Of a DNA stretch of 64,000 nt, positions 19,227-27,253 are shown one piece after another. Under the pieces are notes generated by a model. That model saw only the letters and a program-made list of their open reading frames with translations. It made no database searches and was not told the origin of the DNA. The position numbers and the translations under genes were made by a program. Source of the stretch: Streptomonospora mangrovi (GTDB lineage Bacteria > Actinomycetota > Actinomycetes > Streptosporangiales > Streptosporangiaceae); assembly GCF_027604915.1 (NCBI RefSeq), contig NZ_JAJAQC010000039.1, forward strand, positions 1-64,000, given 5' to 3'. The stretch's first letter is position 1. Each line of letters begins with the position of its first letter.

Positions 19227-21706
19227 GCGCCCTCCTTCGGGGGGTCGGCGGGGGAGTCGAGGTCGGCCACCCCGGTGATGCGGTGCACGGCGAAGCGGTG
19301 CACCGCCGCGCGGGTGGCGTCGTAGGCGGTGAGGAAGCCGCCCTCCACCCGGGCGGGTTCCACGATGCGGCTGCTGGCGCGGCCGTCGGAGTCCAGGTAG
19401 CCGATCCAGACCCGGCGGCCCTCGGCGGCGGCCTGGGACAGCACGCTCATGGTCGCGGCCGTGGAGGAGCGCGGCGGGGCGGAGTCGGGGGCGGGGACCG
19501 GGTGGCGCCGGGCGGTGGCGGCCTCGTCGCCCGCGCGCACCGCCCGCACCGCCGCCATGCGCAGTTCCGGCCCGGGCGGCGCGGGCTCCTCCAGGTCGCG
19601 CCCCGGCGGCGGCGCGGTGCGGGGGTCGGCGCGGCGCGCCTCGGGGCGGGTGAGCTGCACGGTGCCGTCGGCGGCCTCGGCCACCGGGTGGTAGCCGAGT
19701 TCGGCCAGGCGGGTCATGAGCACCGGCCGCATCGTGCGCGAGGCGAGCACGGTGGGGGCCAGGCGGAACAGCCCGAGGTCGGCGGCGCGCCGGTCGCTGT
19801 GCAGTTCGTCCAGCACGGAGGGCTCGTCGCAGCGCAGGTAGCTGGAGGCGGTGCCGATGCGCAGCCGGCCGTGCCGCCGGGCGACGTCGGCCACCAGGTA
19901 GCGCAGGGGCTGGGGGAGGTCGGTGGCGGAGTGGCGCTCCAGCATCGCGATCAGGTCGTCGGCGCCGCGCCCGGCGTCGAGGGCGCGGCGCACGGAGTCG
20001 GCGCTGAACCGGTAGACGGTGGCGCCGCCGGTGGACTCCACATCGGCCGACAGCGCCAGTTCGCGCGCGAGGTCGGGCACGAGGGGGCCGGGCGCCACCG
20101 CCGTGAGGTCGCCCTGCACCAGGATGCGGTCCAGCGGCTTGGGGAGTTCGGCGGCCAGGAGTTCGCCCGCGCGGGTCTTGTCGCGTTCGGCGAGGGGGGT
20201 GTCCTCGGTGCCGGCTTCCTCCAGCAGGGCGCGGGCGTGCGGGGCCAGCGCGCCGGCGCCGGTCAGGCCCAGCAGCGCGGCCTCGCGCAGCGCGGTGTCG
20301 AGGAGTTCGGTGTAGGCGGTGCCCTGGCGGCGGGGCCGGAGCCAGGCCAGCCGGGCGGCGACCGCCTCGGGGGCGGGGGCCGTGCCCTCGGGGGCGGCGG
20401 CCAGCGCCAGCAGGGCGTCCATGCGGACCTCGGGCGCCGAGCGGCGGTCCAGGCCGGGGCCGAGGATGGTGCGGGGGCGGCCCCGGGGGTCGCGGGTGCC
20501 GTTGAGGGAGGCGACGCGGGGCGAGCGCAGCCACGCCTCGGCCAGCCGCAGCCAGCGGCGCTCGCCGGGGATCCGCCGCCACAGGTCGAAGTCGGGGGTG
20601 GGCAGCCACTCGCCGTCGACCTCGCCGCTGGCGGCGAGCAGGCCGGCGGCGTGCGCGGTCTCGATGAGCACGGCGGCGCCGGTGTCGTCGGTGTCGAGGT
20701 CGCGGGCGGCGCGGCGGAGGTCGCGGGTGCCCAGGCCGCCGCTGCGCAGCACCCCGGGCGGGTCCTCCGACCAGCGCTCCAGCAGCTCCTCGACGGAGCG
20801 CAGGACGGTGAAGACCTGGCCGGCGGCGGCCCGCATGGCGGCGGCGGGGTCGGCGGCGGCGCCGGTGAGCGGCGGGGGGTCGGCCGGGACATCCTGGAAC
20901 AGGCGGCCGCCGCGCAGGTGCAGGGCGACCTCGCGGGGCAGCGCGACGGTGTCGGCGCCCACGGGGACCAGCAGCGCGAGGGCGAGCAGCCGGTCGATGG
21001 GCGAGGCGGCCGAGGCGAGGCCGGTGGGGCGGTCGGCGCCGGAGACGGTGCCCTGGGGCGGTCCCCAGGTGAGGCGGTCGAGCACGGGGCGGGCGTCGTC
21101 GCCGGCGAGGGCGAGGAGGCGGTCCAGCCGGCCGGGCTCGGCGTGCGCGGCGGCGATCCGGTCGGCGGGGTCGCCCTGGGCGTAGCCGGTGGGCAGGCCG
21201 AGGTCGGCGGCGACGGTGTTGAGGCGTTCGGCCGGGCGCTCGCCCAGCAGGGCGCGCAGCGGCGGGCCCAGGCCGGCGGGGGTGCGCAGGATGTCGCGCA
21301 GCACGGTGACGGGGCGCAGGAGGTCGCCGTCGCGCCAGACCAGCGCGAGGGACAGGAGGTCGGCCGCTGCCTCGCCGACGCGTTCGGCGGGCGCGGGCAC
21401 CGCCGTCGCGAGCCGGTCGGGGTGGACGCCGGGGCCCGAGGCCATGCGGTCGTCGCCCAGCGCGACCAGGCCCTCCAGCACGCACAGCGTGAACCGGTCG
21501 AGCCGGTCGAGCACGCGCAGGACGGCCGGCCGCGCGGTGGCCCGCGCGGCGAGCGCGCCGATGTCGGCGGGCACGGGGGTGACGAGGTCGGGCCGGTAGG
21601 CGAAGAGCGCGGCGAGTTCGGAGTCGGACCGCTGCCGCAGCCAGGAGGTGAAGGTCGGGGGACGCCCGCTGGTGCCACCGGGTCCCGGATCGGCGTGGTC
21701 GGTCAT
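19223..21706 (-). CDS. Helicase-associated domain protein with C-terminal WYL-like domain (XPB partner type)
   Basis: The 827-residue product matches the actinobacterial family annotated as helicase-associated or XPB/Ssl2-like N-terminal-domain proteins: TSWLRQRSDSELAALFAYRPD at the start, several helical repeats in the middle, a helix around LPKPLDRILVQGDLTAVAPG, and a final WYL-like segment (VWIGYLDSDGRASSRIVEPARV). No Walker motifs are seen, so it is not itself a helicase. WYL domains usually bind nucleic acid or nucleotides. The start at 21706 (MTDHADPG) has only a weak TTGAGAAA site. Confidence 0.85.
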   Translation of the reverse strand: MTDHADPGPGGTSGRPPTFTSWLRQRSDSELAALFAYRPDLVTPVPADIGALAARATARPAVLRVLDRLDRFTLCVLEGLVALGDDRMASGPGVHPDRLATAVPAPAERVGEAAADLLSLALVWRDGDLLRPVTVLRDILRTPAGLGPPLRALLGERPAERLNTVAADLGLPTGYAQGDPADRIAAAHAEPGRLDRLLALAGDDARPVLDRLTWGPPQGTVSGADRPTGLASAASPIDRLLALALLVPVGADTVALPREVALHLRGGRLFQDVPADPPPLTGAAADPAAAMRAAAGQVFTVLRSVEELLERWSEDPPGVLRSGGLGTRDLRRAARDLDTDDTGAAVLIETAHAAGLLAASGEVDGEWLPTPDFDLWRRIPGERRWLRLAEAWLRSPRVASLNGTRDPRGRPRTILGPGLDRRSAPEVRMDALLALAAAPEGTAPAPEAVAARLAWLRPRRQGTAYTELLDTALREAALLGLTGAGALAPHARALLEEAGTEDTPLAERDKTRAGELLAAELPKPLDRILVQGDLTAVAPGPLVPDLARELALSADVESTGGATVYRFSADSVRRALDAGRGADDLIAMLERHSATDLPQPLRYLVADVARRHGRLRIGTASSYLRCDEPSVLDELHSDRRAADLGLFRLAPTVLASRTMRPVLMTRLAELGYHPVAEAADGTVQLTRPEARRADPRTAPPPGRDLEEPAPPGPELRMAAVRAVRAGDEAATARRHPVPAPDSAPPRSSTAATMSVLSQAAAEGRRVWIGYLDSDGRASSRIVEPARVEGGFLTAYDATRAAVHRFAVHRITGVADLDSPADPPKEGA

Positions 21707-22258
21707 TTTCTCAACGCTATGCGATCCCCCACCCCGGCGGAGGCCCGATCCACCCCCTGTGGAAAAGGCGCGGTGAAATGCCCTGGCATCCGGCGCGCGG
21801 GCGACGGCCGGTTGTGTGCGGGAGGGGATGGGGCGGTGGGCGGCCGTGGTGGCGCCGAGGAGGGAGGTGGGTTCGGGCGCGCGGCCATCGGCGAGCGGAG
21901 TCGATGGCCGGGGTGGTGACGGGGCAGCGAGGCCGGCGGGTGGGTCGGGTGCGCTGCCGCCGCCCGGCGGGGCGGATGGCGGAGGCGGCGAGGAGGGCAC
22001 CGGGGTGAGGCGCGGGTTCGGGCGTGCGGCCACCGCTCAGCGCGGCGGTTGGTTGAGGCGGCGACGGCGGCGAGCGGTCCGGGTGCGCGGTCATCGGCTC
22101 TCGGGGCGGGTGGCTGGGGGAGACGGGGCGGCGGGGGCTCGGCTCGGCGCCCATCGGTGCCACCGGGGCGGGCCGGGTGGCGACCGGCGCCCCGGGCGGC
22201 GTGCGGGGCACGTCGGCCGGGGCGCCGAAGCCGTGTGGGTGCGGGGTGGGCGCCCGGG
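21707..22258. other. 552-base gap with degenerate GC-rich repeats
   Basis: No convincing gene is seen. The sequence is G-rich on this strand, and near 21870, 22012 and 22078 it repeats a motif of the form CGGGCG(C/T)GCGGCCA(T/C)CG with spacing of about 140 and 65 bases. The promoter of the leftward helicase-associated gene must lie at its left end. Confidence 0.45.
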
Positions 22259-22639
22259 CTACTCGAAGTCGATGCGCACCGAGCGGGCACCCTGGAGCGG
22301 GGGAATCCACTGGGTGTCGTCGCGGCCGGAGCCCAGGGGGTTGCCGGTGCAGTCGGCGCCGCTGTAGAAGGCGTAGACGGCGATCGGCTCGGCGTCGCTG
22401 AAGCTGATGATGCGCGGGGCGTCGAAGGTGTGGCAGCCGTCGGCCAGGTTGAAGCTCTCGTAGCCCAGGCCGGGCAGCGCGTAGGTCTCCAGGGTTCCGG
22501 ACGACGCTCCGGCGGACTCGGTCGGCGCCGCTCCCTGGGCGGGCTCGGTGGGCTGGGCGGCCGCCGGGGCCGGGGCGGTGAGGGCGGCGGCGGTCAGGGC
22601 CGCGCCGATCAGGGTTGTGATGCGGGTACGGGCGCGCAT
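22259..22639 (-). CDS. Small secreted protein, beta/gamma-crystallin-like pattern
   Basis: The 126-residue product has a clear signal peptide (MRARTRITTLIGAALTAAAL, cleavage expected after AAA near residue 28) and a short linker. The mature domain has two Cys and aromatic-rich strands: TYALPGLGYESFNLADGCHT. The spacing of glycine, aromatic and serine residues resembles small secreted beta/gamma-crystallin-like domains of actinomycetes, but this is tentative. The ATG at 22639 is preceded by CAGGAGG. It is monocistronic. A role outside the cell is inferred only from the signal peptide. Confidence 0.7.
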   Translation of the reverse strand: MRARTRITTLIGAALTAAALTAPAPAAAQPTEPAQGAAPTESAGASSGTLETYALPGLGYESFNLADGCHTFDAPRIISFSDAEPIAVYAFYSGADCTGNPLGSGRDDTQWIPPLQGARSVRIDFE

Positions 22640-23224
22640 GCTGCCTCCTGGTGTGGCGGAAAGCCGCCGCACGGGCTCGGGTGCCGTGCGGCGGGGTCGG
22701 TCGTGTCCCCCGACCGGCCGCCCGCGTGGGACGCCCGGCCGCGCCTCAGTGCCGCTCGGCACGCACTCGGCACGCACGCGGCCACCCGGCACGCGGCCGA
22801 CGACCGGCGGCCGATGGCCCGTGCGGCCGCTGACCGGCTGTCCCGGCGAGCGCGGTCGCCGACCAGCCCGTCCGGCGACCGGCGCGGTCCACGGCCGACG
22901 ACCGGCGGCCTGTGCGGCCCACGGCCCCACGAACGGTGCCGTGCGCCCCACCGGTTCGGGGTGTCCTTCACCGGCGTGTGTCGCGGGGACGGGCACCGGG
23001 TTCCGGTGGGACCGCCTGCGGTGCGGCGTACGAGGCGCCGACGCGGCGTGCCCACGTGCGGGCCGGTATGAGGCGGGCCTCCATCTATACACTCCGCAGC
23101 GTCACTTCGCTGCTACTTTCGGTCGCGGGTTGGGGATCGCCCGGCTGTCCGCAACGGGGGCGGCGGCCCGGACCGTGCGGGCGGCCCTACGGCGGCGCCC
23201 GATCTTGCGGCACCATGGGGACCT
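22640..23224. other. 585-base gap, GC-rich, no gene seen
   Basis: The gap separates the secreted protein gene from the divergent HAAS gene, so it should hold both promoters. It carries a repeated phrase, CGGCCGACGACCGGCGGCC, near 22795 and 22892, and short CGGCACGC repeats near 22758-22790. An AT-richer patch at 23080-23130 (CATCTATACACT) is the best candidate for a promoter. No gene or RNA is recognised. Confidence 0.45.
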
Positions 23225-24076
23225 ATGACCGAGCGGGCCGAGCAACTGGTGCTCCAGTACGTGTCGCGGGTCGGGGACGCCGCCTACGGCGTCCTTCCCT
23301 CGCGGCGGCGCGCCGCCTACCTCGGTGAACTCCGCCGGCGGATCCTGCGCGCCTGCGCCGACGCCCACGCCGAGACCTACGAGGACGTGGTCCGCGTGCT
23401 GCGCGGCTTCGGCCGCCCCGCCGACCTGGTGGCCCGCGAACTCGACTCCGCCGCGTCCGCCGCCTCCGCGACGCCGACCGTGCGTCCGGTGTCCGAATCC
23501 GGGGCGAACGGGACCCGAGCGGACGCGGAGGGCGACGCCGACGGTCGTGCCGCCGATGCCACCGGTTCCGCCGCCCCCGCCGCCTCCGCGTCCCGCCTGC
23601 CCAACCGGCCCCACCGCCCGCCGCCGCCCTGGCGCGGCGGACCCGACCCGGCCGCCGCCCGCCGCGCGCGCCGCGCCCGCGCGGGCGGTGCCCACGGCGC
23701 CGGAGGCGCCCGCGCGGCCGCCGCGCGACTGCCCGCCCTGTCCCTCGCGCCGCTGCGCCGCCACCCTCCCGAGGTGCTGGCCGTCATCCTCTACCTGCTC
23801 AGCGGGATCGTGGGGGCCGCTACGCCCGTCTGGCCGGTCGGCGCCGCCATCGTCGCGCTCAGCCGCGCGTGGTCGGGCCGCGACAAGGCGGTCGGCCTGT
23901 GCCTGCCCCTCACCGCCACGCTCGTGGGCATGTCCCTGTGGCGCGGCGACGCGGTCTACATCGACCAGGTCATCGCGGAGTCGCTGGCCGCCACCGGCGT
24001 CGTCGGCCTGCGGCTGGCGGCGGTCTGCTGCGGCTGCTACCTGGCCGTGCGCCTGGCCCGGCTGGGCGACCGCTGA
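23225..24076 (+). CDS. HAAS-domain membrane protein
   Basis: The 283-residue product begins with a HAAS-type helical domain (about residues 1-75: LPSRRRAAYLGELRRRI, then YEDVVRVLRGFGRPADLVARE), a disordered Ala/Gly/Arg/Pro stretch (75-185) and three to four membrane helices at the C-terminus. HAAS domains are found on signalling-type membrane proteins, often near PadR regulators, but none is next to this gene. The ATG at 23225 is preceded by GGGGACCT, a modest site. Its function is not known. Confidence 0.75.
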   Translation: MTERAEQLVLQYVSRVGDAAYGVLPSRRRAAYLGELRRRILRACADAHAETYEDVVRVLRGFGRPADLVARELDSAASAASATPTVRPVSESGANGTRADAEGDADGRAADATGSAAPAASASRLPNRPHRPPPPWRGGPDPAAARRARRARAGGAHGAGGARAAAARLPALSLAPLRRHPPEVLAVILYLLSGIVGAATPVWPVGAAIVALSRAWSGRDKAVGLCLPLTATLVGMSLWRGDAVYIDQVIAESLAATGVVGLRLAAVCCGCYLAVRLARLGDR

Positions 24077-24325
24077 ACGCACGGTCAGTCGTTCGCCAAT
24101 TCTCCGGAATATCGGCGTTGACCTGCGTTTTCCTACGAGTGACGAGCTACCTGCCGGGTAATCATGGACCTGCGTGCCGATGCGGGTTCGTACCGCTATC
24201 GGCCGCGCTGGCGGCGTTGTGCCCGTGACGGACACAGTGCGCCGTCCGGGTCGGCGGCGGTCACCGGTTCCGCCGGGTCCCGTCCCAATACTCCGCAACC
24301 AGCGGTATCGGGGGCACCGCCGATC

Positions 24326-24357
24326 GAGGGGTCCGGAGATCCGCGTCCGGACCCCTC
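24326..24357 (+). terminator. Perfect 12-base-pair hairpin in the spacer
   Basis: GAGGGGTCCGGA (24326-24337) and TCCGGACCCCTC (24346-24357) pair fully around an 8-base loop. It lies 250 bases past the HAAS gene and 400 bases before the cold-shock gene, so it could end transcription from the former or belong to an unrecognised transcript. Confidence 0.55.
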
Positions 24358-24419
24358 ATCCGTTCGCCGCCCCCACCCGTCGCGCCTTTGCCCGCGGCGC
24401 CCCGCCGCCCCGCGCCCTG

Positions 24420-24458
24420 CCGCTCCCCGTATCCGCTCCCCGTATCCGCTCCCCGCGT
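24420..24458. repeat. Three tandem copies of a 13-base unit
   Basis: CCGCTCCCCGTAT occurs at 24420-24432 and 24433-24445, followed by a third copy at 24446-24458 that ends CGCGT instead. Short repeats of this kind arise by slippage in noncoding DNA. Confidence 0.9.
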
Positions 24459-24750
24459 CTGGCTGCCCCGGCCCGCACCCGGCCGCCCGCGCCCCGGCCC
24501 CTCCCGACCTGGCCGCCCGGTCCTCCGCGCGGCGGCCTCCCGCCGGCGATCCCGGGCGCCCTCTCGGCCCCCCGTTCACACCCCTTCACGGTGGCCGGTA
24601 GCGGCCGCCGCCGACCGTGCGGGAACGCCCTGGCACACGGGATTTCACCGCGGAAATCGCTCGCCCGCCGGGAACGCGGCGCACTAGCCTGAAAAGGGTC
24701 CTATGGGAAGATAGGGCCACTCCAACGACGGCGAGAGCGTGAGGTCACCC

Positions 24751-25134
24751 GTGCCCACCGGCAAGGTCAAGTGGTACGACAGCGACAAGGGTTTCGGCTT
24801 TCTCACCCGCGACGACGGCGGTGAGGTCTTCGTGCACTCCTCCGCGCTGCCCGACGGCGCCGAACCGCTCCGATCGGGCCAGCGCGTGGAGTTCGGCGTC
24901 GTCGAGGGCCGCAAGGGGGCGCAGGCGCTCCAGGTCCGCCTGCTCGACGCCCCCCGCTCGGTGGCCAAGGCCCAGCGCAAGAACCCCGACGAGATGGTCG
25001 TGCTGGTCGAGGACCTCATCAAGCTCCTGGACGGCGTCTCCGGCACCTACCGCCGCGGCAAGCACCCCGAGCGCCGCGAGGCCGCCAAGATCGCCCAGGT
25101 GCTGCGGATCCTCGCCGACGACCTTGAGGCGTGA
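24751..25134 (+). CDS. Cold-shock domain protein with C-terminal extension
   Basis: The 127-residue protein has a cold-shock domain at residues 1-67 with RNP1 KGFGFL and RNP2 VFVHSS, the RNA/DNA-binding surfaces. A helical extension of about 60 residues follows (KNPDEMVVLVEDLIKLLDGV, then RREAAKIAQVLRIL). This long form is typical of actinobacteria; short CspA proteins lack the tail. It likely binds single-stranded RNA as a chaperone. The GTG at 24751 is chosen because the domain starts there (VPTGKVKWYDSDKG). The next gene, DUF3027, is a usual neighbour. Confidence 0.92.
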   Translation: MPTGKVKWYDSDKGFGFLTRDDGGEVFVHSSALPDGAEPLRSGQRVEFGVVEGRKGAQALQVRLLDAPRSVAKAQRKNPDEMVVLVEDLIKLLDGVSGTYRRGKHPERREAAKIAQVLRILADDLEA

Positions 25135-25312
25135 GGCCCGCGCCCACCCCGGCCGGGGCGCCCACCGGCGCCCCGGCGCCCCTCCGCGGACGTGACTCCC
25201 GCCACATCCGCTCCGGACAGCCGGGCACAACCCCCGCCGCCTGCGACGTAACGGTCGACTATCGATCGGTGTGGTGGTCATGTCGGTGCCCGTTATCAGC
25301 GAAAATGAAATC

Positions 25313-26125
25313 GTGAGTCCAAGCCGTCGTTCTCCCGCACCAGACAAGGCATGCATGGAGGCGGTCGACCTCGCCCGCGCCGCGGCCGTCGAGATCGCCC
25401 GCTCGGAGTGGGTGGGCGAGCACCTCTCCGCCCACGTCGAGGGTGACCGCGTCGTCACCCACCTCTTCGCCTGCCTCGATCCCGCCTACAAGGGCTGGCA
25501 CTACGCCGTGACCGTGGCGCGCGCCTCGCGCGCCAAGAAGGTCACGGTCAACGAGGCCGTCCTGCTGCCCGGCGGCGAGGCCCTGCTCGCCCCCGAATGG
25601 GTGCCGTGGAAGGAGCGGCTGCGCCCCGGCGACCTCGGCGTGGGCGACCTCCTGCCCAGCTCCGAGGACGACGACCGCCTGATGCCGGGCTACGCCCAGG
25701 TCCCCGACGACGAACTCGCCGAGGACGGCGTCGACCAGCAGATGGTCTGGGAACTCGGCCTCGGCCGCCCGCGCGTGCTCTCCGAGGCCGGCCGCGAGGC
25801 CGCCGCCGAGCGCTGGTACAACGGCGAGGCCGGGCCGCGCAGCCCCATCGCCAGCGCGGCCCCCGCCCAGTGCGCCACCTGCGGGTTCATGACCCCGCTG
25901 GCCGGGGAGTTCCGCCGGATGTTCGGGGTGTGCACCAACGAGTTCGCCCCCGACGACGGCCGGGTCGTCTCGCTCGACCACGGCTGCGGCGCGCACTCCG
26001 AGGCCGCCCAGCCCGCCGCCGCCACCACCCAGCCGCCGATGCGGCCGGTCGTCGACGAGATGGGCTACGACCACATCGTCTTCGACGACACCACCGAGCT
26101 GGAACTCGTCTCCTCGGAGGGCTGA
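25313..26125 (+). CDS. DUF3027 domain protein
   Basis: The product is about 270 residues and carries a full DUF3027 domain: EAVDLARAAAVEIA, GWHYAVTVARASRAKKVTVNE, LLAPEWVPWKERLRPGDLG, and a Cys-rich segment with CATCGF followed by GVCTNEF and DHGCGAHSEA. The four cysteines suggest a metal site, perhaps a zinc ribbon. Function is unknown. The start is uncertain: GTG 25313 gives a length matching relatives, while ATG 25280 adds 11 residues; neither has a strong ribosome binding site. The neighbours, a cold-shock gene and AIM24, suggest no pathway. Confidence 0.85.
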   Translation: MSPSRRSPAPDKACMEAVDLARAAAVEIARSEWVGEHLSAHVEGDRVVTHLFACLDPAYKGWHYAVTVARASRAKKVTVNEAVLLPGGEALLAPEWVPWKERLRPGDLGVGDLLPSSEDDDRLMPGYAQVPDDELAEDGVDQQMVWELGLGRPRVLSEAGREAAAERWYNGEAGPRSPIASAAPAQCATCGFMTPLAGEFRRMFGVCTNEFAPDDGRVVSLDHGCGAHSEAAQPAAATTQPPMRPVVDEMGYDHIVFDDTTELELVSSEG

Positions 26126-26296
26126 GCCCGGCCCGGCCGCCGCCGGACGCCGCGCACCGCGCCCTCCGGCCCGCCCGCCCACCCGGCCGGAACCTCACGG
26201 GGGTCCGGCCGGGTCCTATCCCCGCGCGCCCGATCCCCGGGCGCGCCGGGAACCACCACGCCGGTCCGCGAGCGCGGCCGGGCACGAGAGGAGCGG

Positions 26297-26968
26297 GTGA
26301 CGTTGCGCAGCGAGCTGTTCAGCGAGCAGATGCGGGAGACCCAGCACCGGGGCATGGCCCTCCAGAACCCCCGGATGCTGCGGGTGGGCCTCGACGGCGA
26401 GGTCTACGCGCGCCAGGGGTCCATGGTGGCCTACCAGGGCGACATCGACTTCGCCTACAAGGGGGCGGGCAGCATCACCAAGCTCCTCAAGAAGTCGCTG
26501 TCGGGCGAGGGCGTCCCCCTGATGACCGTCTCCGGGCGCGGCGACGTGTTCTTCGCCCGCGACGCCTGGGAGATCCACGTCATCGACCTGGAGGGCGACT
26601 CCATCACGGTCAACGGCGAGAACGTCCTCGCGTTCGAGCCCGGCCTGGAGTGGGACATCCGCCGCGTCGAGGGCGCCGGCCTGATCTCGGGCGGCCTGTT
26701 CAACACCGTGTTCACCGGCACCGGGCGCATCGCCGTGGCCTGCCACGGCACCCCCGTGCTGCTCAACGTCGACCAGCCCACCTTCGTGGACCCCCAGGCC
26801 GCCGTCGCCTGGGCGGCGTCGCTGCGCACCGGCATGCGCCGCACCGTTAAGGCCGGCGCGCTGATCGGGCGCGGCAGCGGCGAGGCGTTCCAACTGGCGT
26901 TCGAGGGCCAGGGGTTCGTCCTGGTCCAGGCGTCCGAGGGCGTCCCGCCGGCGCAGGCCACCGCCTGA
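26297..26968 (+). CDS. AIM24 family protein
   Basis: The 223-residue product is an AIM24/TIGR00266-type protein made of beta-strand repeats: MVAYQGDIDFAYKGAGSI, VFFARDAWEIHVIDLEGDSI, SGGLFNTVFTGTGRIAV. The fold is tubby-like and binding of a ligand or membrane is possible, but bacterial members have no assigned role. The GTG at 26297 has GAGAGGAGC just upstream. The gene is on the same strand as DUF3027 (171 bases away) and the Hsp90-like gene (285 bases away). The spacing is large enough for its own promoter. Confidence 0.88.
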   Translation: MTLRSELFSEQMRETQHRGMALQNPRMLRVGLDGEVYARQGSMVAYQGDIDFAYKGAGSITKLLKKSLSGEGVPLMTVSGRGDVFFARDAWEIHVIDLEGDSITVNGENVLAFEPGLEWDIRRVEGAGLISGGLFNTVFTGTGRIAVACHGTPVLLNVDQPTFVDPQAAVAWAASLRTGMRRTVKAGALIGRGSGEAFQLAFEGQGFVLVQASEGVPPAQATA

Positions 26969-27253
26969 CCCGCACCGCCCCCGCGCCCGGCACCGCGCGC
27001 CCGTCCCCGGCACCGCGCCCCCGCTCCCGGGCGGGCGCGCCGGGCGGCGCGGGCGCCCGCCGGGCCGCCCGGCAGCGACGTGATCCCCAGCCGGGCGACT
27101 CCCCTGTCCGACCGCCGCCGAACACGGCATCATTCGCCTTGCGCCCGCGCACGGCGACCGCCCCCCGGCGGCGCCCAGCGCGTTTCGCGAACCCCTCCGA
27201 GAACGTCACCGGGGTCGCGTACCGTAGTGCAGCACCGACGTGGAGGAGTCACC

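Larger units (their letters stand above)
24077..24750. other. 674-base gap before the cold-shock gene
   Basis: No gene is supported: the open frames here are Pro/Arg-rich without start signals. It contains three tandem copies of the 13-base unit CCGCTCCCCGTAT (24420-24458, the last degenerate) and a strong hairpin at 24326-24357. The right end (24640-24750) should hold the promoter and leader of the cold-shock gene; AT-rich patches lie at 24685-24722. Confidence 0.5.

Noticed and set aside
24164-24692. Open frames in the gap before the cold-shock gene
   Set aside because: They are Pro/Arg-rich, have no ribosome binding site and contain the 13-base tandem repeat.
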